Position numbers and translations under genes: made by a program. The notes beneath the pieces are model-generated. The model did no database searches. It saw only the letters and a program-made list of their open reading frames with translations, and was not told where the DNA came from. From the NCBI GenBank assembly GCA_047974855.1, contig JBKECT010000034.1, positions 1-44,200 of the forward strand: a DNA stretch of 44,200 bases, given 5' to 3'. This document shows positions 23,310 to 30,063 of this stretch, piece after piece (positions within the stretch are counted from its first letter, which is position 1; each line of letters opens with the position of its first letter). The stretch is from CAYNRG01 sp047974855 (GTDB lineage: Bacteria > Bacillota_I > Bacilli_A > Erysipelotrichales > Erysipelotrichaceae).

Positions 23310-24101
23310 ATGACAAATAAAAAAGTGGTTAATGTGGACACAACAGAAAACAGAGAAAAAGCTCAAAATACAAATGTGCCTGAATTTAAACCAAGTGAAG
23401 AAAACAAAGCAAAGGCAGGAAAATTTAGACTTTTTGCATCTATTGCTTGGGTTTTGGCAATATTAGGAGAAATTGGAGCGATTTATCTCTTAAGTAAGCC
23501 ACCAATTAATACAGTGGTTCTTATTGTACTAGTTGTAGCAATTATGTTATTAGCGATTTTAGGATCACAATTATGGAAAAAGGCAAATCGTTTAGACCCA
23601 GCTTCAAAGAAAGACAAAGTAAGATTTTTCATTCAAAATCAATTAGGTGTGATTATCACTGCAATAGCCTTTATTCCATTGATTGTACTGATTTTCTTAA
23701 ATAAAGACATGGATAAGAAACAAAAAGGATTAGTGGGTGGAATTGCGGTTGTGGCCTTAGTTATCGCAGGGTACTTCGGAATAGATTTTAACGCACCATC
23801 AATTGAAGAGTACACAGAACAAGCCCAAGAGGTAGTTGATTTAACAGGACAAGATTATGTTTATTGGACAACATCAGGAACAAGATATCACTTATATTCT
23901 GATTGTTCATACATTAACACAAGTGCAACAACTGAAATATTTGAAGGGACAGTAGCTCAATCTCGAGCATTGAAGAACATTACAGAATTATGTAGTCGTT
24001 GCAGAGATCGTTGGCAAGATGAAAATCCAAGTTCAGAAACAGGATATCATGACCACGATCATGAAGTGGAGCTTGCAGCACTGGTTAATTTACTTCCATA
24101 A
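23310..24101 (+). CDS. Membrane protein with cysteine-containing C-terminal domain
   Basis: 263 aa, no specific function recognised. A charged N-terminal tail of about 35 residues is followed by four hydrophobic segments (beginning LFASIAWVLAILG, VVLIVLVVAIMLLAIL, LGVIITAIAFIPLIVLIF and GLVGGIAVVALVIAG). The soluble C-terminal part has the pattern YWTTSGTRYHLYSDCSYI...LCSRCRDRW. This resembles small domains in which a YHxxxxC and a downstream CxxC surround a possible metal site. The tail has His-rich HDHDHE. Start ATG 23310 follows AGGGGGAA. It converges with the DUF937 gene on a shared terminator. Confidence 0.65.
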   Translation: MTNKKVVNVDTTENREKAQNTNVPEFKPSEENKAKAGKFRLFASIAWVLAILGEIGAIYLLSKPPINTVVLIVLVVAIMLLAILGSQLWKKANRLDPASKKDKVRFFIQNQLGVIITAIAFIPLIVLIFLNKDMDKKQKGLVGGIAVVALVIAGYFGIDFNAPSIEEYTEQAQEVVDLTGQDYVYWTTSGTRYHLYSDCSYINTSATTEIFEGTVAQSRALKNITELCSRCRDRWQDENPSSETGYHDHDHEVELAALVNLLP

Positions 24102-24109
24102 GCAAATAA

Positions 24110-24140
24110 AAAGAATTGAAGGACAATCCCTCAATTCTTT
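24110..24140. terminator. Bidirectional terminator between convergent genes
   Basis: AAAGAATTGA (24110-24119) and TCAATTCTTT (24131-24140) are complementary, with A residues on the left and T residues on the right, so it can end transcription from both sides. Confidence 0.8.
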
Positions 24141-24148
24141 TTTAGTGT

Positions 24149-24673
24149 TTATTTGAATAGTCCTGTTACACCTTTAAGTAAAGATTCAAGACCATTTGAA
24201 GATGATGATCCACCTCCAAGTAAGCTTCCTAGCATAGAAGTTAAATCAGTTCCAGAAGATGAAGAAGTTGATTTCTTTTCTTGTCCTAAGAAAGATAATA
24301 ATAGTGGAGCAATTGATGCTAAGCTTGTTGATACTTGGCTAGCACTCAACCCACTTTTTTCAGCTAAAGCATTTTGAACTGTTGATTCATTTGAACCAAA
24401 GATTTTAGATAGGATCTTAGCTCCATCATCTAAGTCAACATTTTTAAGGAATGATGTAATATCACTTGTATCTGCTTCAGCGTGATCATCTAGAGCTTTC
24501 GCAAGTCCTTGAGCTCCATCAGTGCTTGTAGCATTGCTTTGCATTGCTGACATTAATGCAGGTAATGCACTTGACATTAAATCAGTGATTTGACTGCTGC
24601 TTGCTCCTGTTTTCTCTGATAGTTGAGAGGCCCCTGAATCCCCTAGTGCGCTTAAAATAGTTTGAATATCCAT
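24149..24673 (-). CDS. DUF937 domain protein
   Basis: 174 aa. The composition and repeated SGLSASQV / TGASSSQITDLM segments, with ALPALMSAM and IAPLLLSFLG, match the DUF937 family, small soluble proteins of unknown function related to YidB. The C-terminal 40 residues are Ser/Gly-rich (SMLGSLLGGGSSSS) and end in an amphipathic segment. Single gene on the minus strand, convergent with the upstream membrane protein. GGTGAAAAT near its start is a modest ribosome site. Confidence 0.8.
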   Translation of the reverse strand: MDIQTILSALGDSGASQLSEKTGASSSQITDLMSSALPALMSAMQSNATSTDGAQGLAKALDDHAEADTSDITSFLKNVDLDDGAKILSKIFGSNESTVQNALAEKSGLSASQVSTSLASIAPLLLSFLGQEKKSTSSSSGTDLTSMLGSLLGGGSSSSNGLESLLKGVTGLFK

Positions 24674-24787
24674 ATTTTCACCCGTTTACTCATTAATTGA
24701 GTAGTCTTTCTATCTTAGATTTTACTTTGTTTTAGGGGTTTTTGTCAAATCAAAGTATATTAAATAAATAAAAATTAATTAAATATA

Positions 24788-24841
24788 TTGTTTAGTTTTT
24801 TATTATGTGCTATAATCTTTAGCATGGCTATAAAAATAGCC
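24788..24841 (+). promoter_or_regulatory. FMN-binding lipoprotein promoter with 5'-end hairpin
   Basis: -35 TTGTTT (24788-24793), 17-bp spacer, extended -10 TGC-TATAAT (hexamer 24811-24816). The transcript is predicted to begin just before GGCTAT-AAAA-ATAGCC (24826-24841), a perfect 6-bp hairpin, then AGAGGAGAGAAA. A hairpin at the extreme 5' end commonly stabilises mRNA, consistent with strong expression. Confidence 0.7.
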
Positions 24842-24859
24842 AAGAGGAGAGAAAATTAA

Positions 24860-25309
24860 ATGAAAAAAATTATGATGACTTTGCTTGCATTTGCAGCTGC
24901 TTTAACAGTAACTGGATGCACTAGCAACACTGGAACAGATGTAGAAGTAACTGAAACACCTGCAATTTCTGAAACTCCAGTAGTGTCTGAAACACCTGCA
25001 GTTGAAGGAGCAGTATCTTATGTTGCTGGAGACTACACTGCAGTAGTAACAGGACAAAACGAAATGACAGTAGTTGTTACTTTCTCAGAAACAGCTATCG
25101 AAGCAATCAACATTGAACACACTGAAACTGATGGAATCGGTGCACCAGTTGTTGAAGCTATGCCAGCTCAAATCATTGCTAGCCAATCACTTGCAATCGA
25201 CGTAGTATCTGGAGCTACATTAACTAGCCAAGCTATCCTTGATGCAGTTGCTGATTGTGTAATCCAAGCTGGTGGAGATGCAGAAGCTTTAAGAGTTGTA
25301 ACTGAATAA
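24860..25309 (+). CDS. Stand-alone FMN-binding lipoprotein
   Basis: 149 aa. Lipoprotein signal with lipobox VTGC (Cys20), a short spacer with the repeated TPA(I/V)SETP unit (about 33-48), then one FMN-binding domain (54-149) with the flavinylation motif VSGATLTS (Thr122 the predicted FMN-linked residue). It is closely similar to the FMN domain of the flavocytochrome 2 kb upstream. It probably carries electrons at the cell surface between a membrane donor and extracellular acceptors or the flavocytochrome. Codon use is unlike its neighbours (many AAC, ATC, CAC, GCT), suggesting very high expression. Confidence 0.85.
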   Translation: MKKIMMTLLAFAAALTVTGCTSNTGTDVEVTETPAISETPVVSETPAVEGAVSYVAGDYTAVVTGQNEMTVVVTFSETAIEAINIEHTETDGIGAPVVEAMPAQIIASQSLAIDVVSGATLTSQAILDAVADCVIQAGGDAEALRVVTE

Positions 25310-25323
25310 TAAACAACTTCTAA

Positions 25324-25350
25324 TTAGTTCTTATTACTCATAAGAACTAA
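25324..25350 (+). other. Strong 3'-UTR hairpin without T-tract
   Basis: TTAGTTCTTAT (25324-25334), loop TACTC, ATAAGAACTAA (25340-25350): a perfect 11-bp stem 15 nt after the lipoprotein stop. It lacks a T run and is followed about 17 nt later by a proper terminator. Possibly a 3' mRNA stabiliser or RNase block. Confidence 0.6.
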
Positions 25351-25366
25351 AACAAAAATTATTCGA

Positions 25367-25393
25367 GAAAGCGTGTGAAAATCACGCTTTTTA
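25367..25393 (+). terminator. Terminator of the FMN-binding lipoprotein gene
   Basis: AAAGCGTG, loop TGAAAAT, CACGCTTT, then T-rich sequence. Confidence 0.85.
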
Positions 25394-25477
25394 TTTTGAA
25401 ATTTAGATACGGTTTGGACTATTATAATCGTGCATTTCCAGTATTACAAATAAGGAAATATAAAAACAAAAAAAGTG

Positions 25478-25506
25478 TTGACTTCCTATATTCAAAATGA
25501 TATTAT
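25478..25506 (+). promoter_or_regulatory. tRNA operon promoter
   Basis: -35 TTGACT (25478-25483), 17-bp spacer, -10 TATTAT (25501-25506), 26 nt before tRNA-Ile. Confidence 0.7.
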
Positions 25507-25532
25507 TATAAAGCATTCAATGGAATCGATAC

Positions 25533-25609
<77 letters not shown>

Positions 25610-25624
25610 TTAAAGAATGTATAT

Positions 25625-25700
25625 GGGGCTTTAGCTCAGCTGGGAGAGCGCCTGCTTTGCACGCAGGAGGTCAGGAGTTCGATCCTCCTAAGCTCCACCA
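25625..25700 (+). tRNA. tRNA-Ala (TGC anticodon)
   Basis: 76 nt with encoded CCA. Acceptor GGGGCTT pairs with AAGCTCC (one G-U). The anticodon stem CTGCT/... ACGCAG encloses loop TTTGCAC with TGC, and the T arm is CAGGAGTTCGATCCTCC. Ile-GAT and Ala-TGC are the usual pair in 16S-23S spacers, but no rRNA flanks them here. Confidence 0.95.
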
Positions 25701-25711
25701 TATTAAAAGTT

Positions 25712-25740
25712 AACCAAGGATTATAAATCCTTGGTTTTTT
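25712..25740 (+). terminator. Terminator of the tRNA-Ile/tRNA-Ala unit
   Basis: AACCAAGGATT, loop ATA, AATCCTTGGTT, then a T run; perfect 11-bp stem. Confidence 0.95.
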
Positions 25741-25752
25741 ATTGTAACAAAT

Positions 25753-25782
25753 AAAAAGCTGTAGATTATGCTCTACAGCTTA
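25753..25782 (-). terminator. Terminator of the sortase-like gene
   Basis: On the minus strand AAGCTGTAG and CTACAGCTT (plus-strand arms 25756-25764 and 25773-25781) form a stem followed by TTTTTATTT just beyond the stop codon. Confidence 0.85.
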
Positions 25783-25786
25783 TTTA

Positions 25787-26812
25787 CTATTGTAATGAAG
25801 CGATAACAATTAAGACTTCATTTGGTGCACCTTGAATACAAGTTTGAAGTATAATTGTTTCTGAATAAGCGACGCTATTTATTTTGTCCATGAAACTTTG
25901 AGGAACATTTCTTGTACCTGAATCATTGACAACAGCTGTAACGGTGAAGATATCACTAACAACATAACTGCTGATGACATCATCAACTTTAACGCTTATA
26001 ACATCGCCATAACCTAAACTGCTGATACTGCTAAAAGCTGAGTACTCATGCCCTGTAAAATAAGTAGTTGCACCATCTGATCCAGAGTGATAGTTTCCTC
26101 CAACAATACTATAAATTTTAGCAAGACTTGGTGAACTATCGAGTGCTGATTGAACAGCATTGACATCAGAACTTCCGTTAGAATAATAGATCAACCGTCC
26201 TAATCGTTCTAAATAGATAGTGTTGTTGTCTCGGTAAGCACTACCTGCAGTTGTCACAATTTGTTGAGTGACGACTTTCTCTTTCACAGTAACAGTATAT
26301 TGTGCTTGGGCAGTATTTCCTGAGTAGTCTTTAGTAGAGTAATTAATAATGTACTCTCCAGCTCTATAAGGATTAACGTTACCTTCATAAGTAATAGGAA
26401 GTGACCCATCTAATTCATCTTGAATGGATGAGACCTGTTCAGAAGCACTATAGGCTCCTGCATAGGGTAATGTTATATTTTCAATTTTTGGTAAAGTTGG
26501 AGCAATTGTATCCACTTTGTTAATGATGAAAGCTATGTTTCCATCTTCTCCTTCTCCTGCAAGGAAGAAGCTTCCTACTTCATCATTAAGAGTTCGATTA
26601 ATTTCTATATCATATTCATATTCAAGTAATTCTTCAATTGCTTGGTTGTATTCTACATCTATTTCAACAACTTCTTGAGGTTCTTTAGATCCTTTTATAG
26701 TTGTGGTAGTTCCTTTTATGTTGCTTTGGTTATTTCCGTTTAGAATTAATACTAGTAGTAATAAGGATGCTGTAATCACTGCTGCAGCGATTACTTTAAA
26801 TCTCCTTTTCAT
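25787..26812 (-). CDS. Sortase-like membrane protein with Ig-like domain, catalytic Arg not evident
   Basis: 341 aa. An N-terminal hydrophobic segment (VIAAAVITASLLLLVLILNG) anchors it outside the membrane. A middle region of about 105-178 (ITLPYAGAYSASEQVSSIQD, then YRAGEYIINYSTKDYSGNT) is a bacterial Ig-like/HYR-type domain. The C-terminal part (about 195-341) has the sortase (C60) pattern: TYFTGHEYSAFSSISSLGYG with candidate catalytic His255, GDVISVKV, and IILQTC with candidate nucleophile Cys325. The Arg normally 8-10 residues after the Cys is absent (CIQGAPNEVLIVIA). It may be a diverged, weak or inactive transpeptidase. Own promoter and terminator, and next to a secreted Ig-like protein. 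Confidence 0.65.
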   Translation of the reverse strand: MKRRFKVIAAAVITASLLLLVLILNGNNQSNIKGTTTTIKGSKEPQEVVEIDVEYNQAIEELLEYEYDIEINRTLNDEVGSFFLAGEGEDGNIAFIINKVDTIAPTLPKIENITLPYAGAYSASEQVSSIQDELDGSLPITYEGNVNPYRAGEYIINYSTKDYSGNTAQAQYTVTVKEKVVTQQIVTTAGSAYRDNNTIYLERLGRLIYYSNGSSDVNAVQSALDSSPSLAKIYSIVGGNYHSGSDGATTYFTGHEYSAFSSISSLGYGDVISVKVDDVISSYVVSDIFTVTAVVNDSGTRNVPQSFMDKINSVAYSETIILQTCIQGAPNEVLIVIASLQ

Positions 26813-26838
26813 TTTGACTCCCTTCTTTCTATACCTGC

Positions 26839-26867
26839 ATTATAGTCAGGGTTTAATTTATTGTCTA
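26839..26867 (-). promoter_or_regulatory. Promoter of the sortase-like gene
   Basis: Minus strand: -35 TAGACA (26867-26862), 17-bp spacer, -10 TATAAT (26844-26839), 27 nt before the start codon. Confidence 0.7.
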
Positions 26868-26933
26868 TTATAATGCTCAAGGTTTGAGAATGTGTATAAA
26901 AACCGCTTGATTTAAAGGGTTTTTGGGTAAATT

Positions 26934-26970
26934 AAAAATCTCTGACTACCAGCGCAGTTTTTAGAGATTT
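26934..26970 (-). terminator. Terminator of the secreted Ig-like protein gene
   Basis: Minus strand AAATCTCT (26970-26963) pairs with AGAGATTT (26943-26936), followed by TTTTTAATTT, 10 nt after the stop codon. Confidence 0.7.
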
Positions 26971-26979
26971 CAATTTTTC

Positions 26980-27168
26980 CTAATTTCCTGTGTCGACAAT
27001 AGAAAATGAGGATTCACAATTTGTAGGATTCGCATCTAGATTGCGATAAACACCCTGATAAGAAACACTGGGATAGCTGTATCCTTTAGGCGGTAGTGCA
27101 TCTTCACCATCACCAACCCAATCTTGAGCGATTAGTTGTTCTCCGCAATTGTAGAAGTTAACGGTGTG
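26980..27168 (-). other. Shared C-terminal domain, copy A
   Basis: Encodes 62 residues starting HTVNFYNCGEQLIAQDW. About 28 positions are identical to copy B (36482-36676), including both Cys, AQ-W, SVxYQ, DAxPTNC and SF. The first part resembles Listeria-Bacteroides/InlB-type beta repeats. The rest matches nothing I recognise. Confidence 0.7.
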
Positions 27169-28038
27169 TATGGGTGGATTATCCATGACAGACATTGATA
27201 CGACAGCTTTTGCAGAATCAAGATAACTAAAGGTGACATCATAAGTGCCGGCAGATAGGTCATCAAGCGTTAGCGATTGCCCTAATTGGGATATCACAGA
27301 ATCAATTACGGGGTTTTCTAATAGAAAGAAGTCATTAGGGTCAGAGATATCTAAGACAAGCACTTCAGCTGCAGTGGCTAAGTCAAAAGATGAGTTTAGC
27401 ATCTGTAAGCTGACATTGAAGTCATTAGCAAGGATAGCATGCTGGTTGGTAATAGTACTGGTATCATCATAAAGGACAAGTGTCGATGTTAGCTGATAAA
27501 GTCCGTTACTGTGATTAAAGGTGATACCATAGATACCAGAATCACTGGGGACACTATCTTGATAGGTAGCATCTGTCTCAACTAAGATGTGTCCAGCTGA
27601 AATAAATAACTCTTTTGCACTCATCCAAGTCACTAAATCACTACCCGTAGCATTTCGAGCTTCACTAACGGATTTGATTGCGTTGGTTGCACTCATTGGA
27701 ATATAAACTTTGAGATCAAACCAAAGAACTAAGCTGTTCCCTACAGCATCACTGGCTTCAACATTGATGCGATACAAGCCTTCTGCATACACATCATAAT
27801 CGCTTTGAATTACCTTGACAGTAATTGGGAGCGATGGGTCATCAAATTGAACTTGTGAGGCTGCAATTAGCTCATCTTCACTTATTGACTGACCAAGAGG
27901 GTGGTAGACAGCTTGAGGTCCAACGGTAACACTGGGTGGAGAAACATCTTGAACTGATTGAATTGCCTCTTGTTGTAAAATGGTTGGGGTAACGCCGGAA
28001 AGCAAGATAAACACAATGGTTCCTATTGCTAATTTCAT
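26980..28038 (-). CDS. Secreted Ig-like protein with two-cysteine C-terminal domain
   Basis: 352 aa from ATG 28038, chosen because GGAGG lies 8 nt upstream; the frame is open ten codons further. Signal peptide about 1-25 (KLAIGTIVFILLSGVTPTIL). An Ig/HYR-like domain follows (VSPPSVTVGPQAVYHPLG, then YRINVEASDAVGNSLVLWFD). The middle is beta-rich and unrecognised. The last 62 residues (from HTVNFYNC to NCESSFSIVDTGN) match the C-terminus of the LRR protein at 35087-36676, with both cysteines aligned. The protein ends in VDTGN with no membrane helix. It precedes the sortase-like gene in the same direction but has its own terminator. Surface or matrix role is inferred. Confidence 0.65.
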   Translation of the reverse strand: MKLAIGTIVFILLSGVTPTILQQEAIQSVQDVSPPSVTVGPQAVYHPLGQSISEDELIAASQVQFDDPSLPITVKVIQSDYDVYAEGLYRINVEASDAVGNSLVLWFDLKVYIPMSATNAIKSVSEARNATGSDLVTWMSAKELFISAGHILVETDATYQDSVPSDSGIYGITFNHSNGLYQLTSTLVLYDDTSTITNQHAILANDFNVSLQMLNSSFDLATAAEVLVLDISDPNDFFLLENPVIDSVISQLGQSLTLDDLSAGTYDVTFSYLDSAKAVVSMSVMDNPPIHTVNFYNCGEQLIAQDWVGDGEDALPPKGYSYPSVSYQGVYRNLDANPTNCESSFSIVDTGN

Positions 28039-28109
28039 ACAAACACCTCCACTTTCTTTGATATGCACAACAGTTAGGATGATTCAGAGGGAAGAAGTAG
28101 CCAGTCGAA

Positions 28110-28144
28110 ATTTGCACTTTTTAAAGAATGATTTGCATTTTTCA
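28110..28144. repeat. ATTTGCA(C/T)TTTT direct repeat spaced 21 bp
   Basis: ATTTGCACTTTT at 28110-28121 and ATTTGCATTTTT at 28131-28142. The 21-bp period is two helical turns, as in paired activator/repressor half-sites. It lies just downstream of the predicted start of transcription of the secreted Ig-like gene, so it may be an operator. Confidence 0.45.
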
Positions 28145-28150
28145 TTTTCA

Positions 28151-28179
28151 ATACTATTCCTTTTTAATTTCTTTGTCTA
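28151..28179 (-). promoter_or_regulatory. Probable promoter of the secreted Ig-like gene
   Basis: Minus strand: -35 TAGACA (28179-28174), 17-bp spacer, -10 TAGTAT (28156-28151). The same TAGACA -35 is used by the sortase-like gene. The 5' leader to the ATG is about 105 nt. Confidence 0.45.
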
Positions 28180-28224
28180 GTTTTTTTTTATGTAGCTTTA
28201 TAAGTAAAAAAATTTATTAATTTA

Positions 28225-28266
28225 AAATTAAAAAAGATAAATTTTAGTGTTCAAAATTTATCTTTT
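28225..28266 (-). terminator. Terminator of the YitT-family gene
   Basis: AAAAGATAAATTTT (28232-28245) and AAAATTTATCTTTT (28253-28266) form a perfect 14-bp stem with a 7-nt loop; on the minus strand it is followed by T-rich sequence. Confidence 0.85.
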
Positions 28267-28288
28267 GATAATTATAGGTAAAACAAAC

Positions 28289-29158
28289 TCATTCAATTGG
28301 GCGTTGATAAAATCCACCAACAAAGTTTTCTGTTTTGTAAATGTTGATGATAATTTTCGGGTCAACAGCTTTCAATAAATCAATAATCTCTTGTGCCTCA
28401 TAAGAAGAAACAACGGTAGTACAAACTGTAAATGGGAGTTTGCTGAACCCGCCATATCCTTCAAGACAAGATATACCGTGATGATAGTTTTGGGTGTAAC
28501 TGGTGAGAATTTCTTGTGGGTGGGAGGTTGTGATTTGCATGGTTAAGCGCTGGTACCGTGGATGGAAATTTTCGATTGTTTTGGTGGAGATTAATTGAAA
28601 GATAATGGAGTAAGCTGCTCCTTGCCATCCTTTTGTTGATCCAAAGATAAGGAGGATACCACAGTTGAAGATAAAAACATAATTCCATAAAGCTTTGCCA
28701 TATTTATTTGAAAAGTAAAGGGCAATAAAATCGGTTCCTCCAGTAGAAGCACCACTTTGTAGTGCGAACACAACACTTAATCCATAAAGAAATCCACCCA
28801 CAGCAACACTGAGAATAACATCATTGAAAAGAGGTTGGAAATCAAAAATTGTTAGAAATAGTGAAGTTGAAGCAAATTGAATACAAGAGAAAAGGGTAAA
28901 GCGAGGACTAATGTGTTTGATACAGAAAAGAGCAATAGGAACATTTAAACAAAGGATTGCTAAAGAGGTGTTGATAATGCCATCTGTTAGTGTATTTAAC
29001 AAGAGGGCTACTCCTGTAAATCCGCTAGATAACAAGTTTGCAGGATGCATAAAGGCTTGGATTGTATAGGTTTGCAGTAGTGCTGAAAGAATCACAGCAC
29101 ACAAGGTTAGGATATTTCGGATTTTCTTTTTCTTAAGATAGGGTTTCATTTTATTCAT
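28289..29158 (-). CDS. YitT-family membrane protein (DUF161/DUF2179)
   Basis: 289 aa. The N-terminal two thirds form a multi-helix membrane domain with the family signatures IQAFMHPANLLSSGFTGVAL and LQSGASTGGTDFIALYFSNK. The C-terminal 85 residues are a cytoplasmic DUF2179-type domain ending IYKTENFVGGFYQRPIE. Length is typical. YitT proteins are widespread in Firmicutes with no firmly assigned transport substrate. Divergent from cutC across about 100 bp. Confidence 0.88.
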   Translation of the reverse strand: MNKMKPYLKKKKIRNILTLCAVILSALLQTYTIQAFMHPANLLSSGFTGVALLLNTLTDGIINTSLAILCLNVPIALFCIKHISPRFTLFSCIQFASTSLFLTIFDFQPLFNDVILSVAVGGFLYGLSVVFALQSGASTGGTDFIALYFSNKYGKALWNYVFIFNCGILLIFGSTKGWQGAAYSIIFQLISTKTIENFHPRYQRLTMQITTSHPQEILTSYTQNYHHGISCLEGYGGFSKLPFTVCTTVVSSYEAQEIIDLLKAVDPKIIINIYKTENFVGGFYQRPIE

Positions 29159-29216
29159 AGTTGTACCTCAACGTGTAAAGTATATAGTAAAAGTAAAAAA
29201 ATGCCAATAAAATCTA

Positions 29217-29225
29217 TGGTATAAT
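29217..29225 (+). promoter_or_regulatory. cutC extended -10 promoter
   Basis: TGG-TATAAT (29217-29225), 35 nt before the ATG, without a recognisable -35. Confidence 0.5.
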
Positions 29226-29260
29226 TTAGGAAATTAATTACTGGATAAAGGAGGTAGAGT

Positions 29261-29992
29261 ATGGTTGTGGTTGAAATTTGTTGTGGCAGTTATGAAGATG
29301 CCCTTGCAGCACAGCGTGGTGGAGCGAAACGGATTGAACTTAACAGTGCGCTACACTTAGGGGGATTAACACCAAGCTTAGCTAGTTTAAAACTAACAAA
29401 AGAAAATACAGATTTGAAAGTGATTGCCATGGTAAGGCCAAGAGGAGCTGGTTTTTGTTATGGAGTGGAAGAGGTGGATACTATTTTTGCTGATGCGAGG
29501 TTGTTGTTAGAGGAGGGAGCAGATGGTATTGCTTTTGGTTTTTTAAATTCTGATGGAGAAGTTGACACAGTGCTAACCAAAAAGATGGTCAAGTTAATTC
29601 ACAGTTTTAACAAAGAAGCCATCTTTCATCGTGCTTTTGATTGCACACCAGATGCAGAAATTGCACTAGAGGAATTAATTCAATGCCAAGTTAATCGCAT
29701 TTTAACCAGTGGACTAGAAGCAAATGCATCGTTAGGGAAAGAAACTATCAAGAAATTAAGTGCATTAGCAAAAGGAAGAATTGAGATTTTAATGGGAAGT
29801 GGAATTAATAGTGATAATGCAAAACAACTCATTGAAGCAACTGGCGTTAGTCAAATTCATTCTTCATGTAAAGACTGGAAAGAGGATAAAACAACGACAA
29901 GAAATGGTGTCAGTTTTGCCTATCACAACCTGAGTGACTATGAGGTGGTTAGTGAAAAAAAAGTAAGAGAACTTATCGCTGCACTAAACTAA
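29261..29992 (+). CDS. cutC: CutC-family copper homeostasis protein
   Basis: 243-aa TIM-barrel cytoplasmic protein. The N-terminal VEICCGSYEDALAAQRGGA, then RIELNSALHLGGLTPSLA, VIAMVRPRGAGFCY, HRAFDCTPD and ILTSGLEANA are the CutC signatures. Slightly short of the E. coli protein but complete. Historically linked to copper tolerance; the molecular activity is uncertain. AAAGGAGG precedes the ATG. Confidence 0.9.
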   Translation: MVVVEICCGSYEDALAAQRGGAKRIELNSALHLGGLTPSLASLKLTKENTDLKVIAMVRPRGAGFCYGVEEVDTIFADARLLLEEGADGIAFGFLNSDGEVDTVLTKKMVKLIHSFNKEAIFHRAFDCTPDAEIALEELIQCQVNRILTSGLEANASLGKETIKKLSALAKGRIEILMGSGINSDNAKQLIEATGVSQIHSSCKDWKEDKTTTRNGVSFAYHNLSDYEVVSEKKVRELIAALN

Positions 29993-30063
29993 AAATACTT
30001 TACTAGGATACCCTTATATGATATACTTATAATGTTTAATTTAGGTTATTTTAAGGAGTATCT

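Noticed and set aside
25324..25350. Intrinsic terminator
   Set aside because: Strong stem but no T-tract; a proper terminator follows at 25367-25393.
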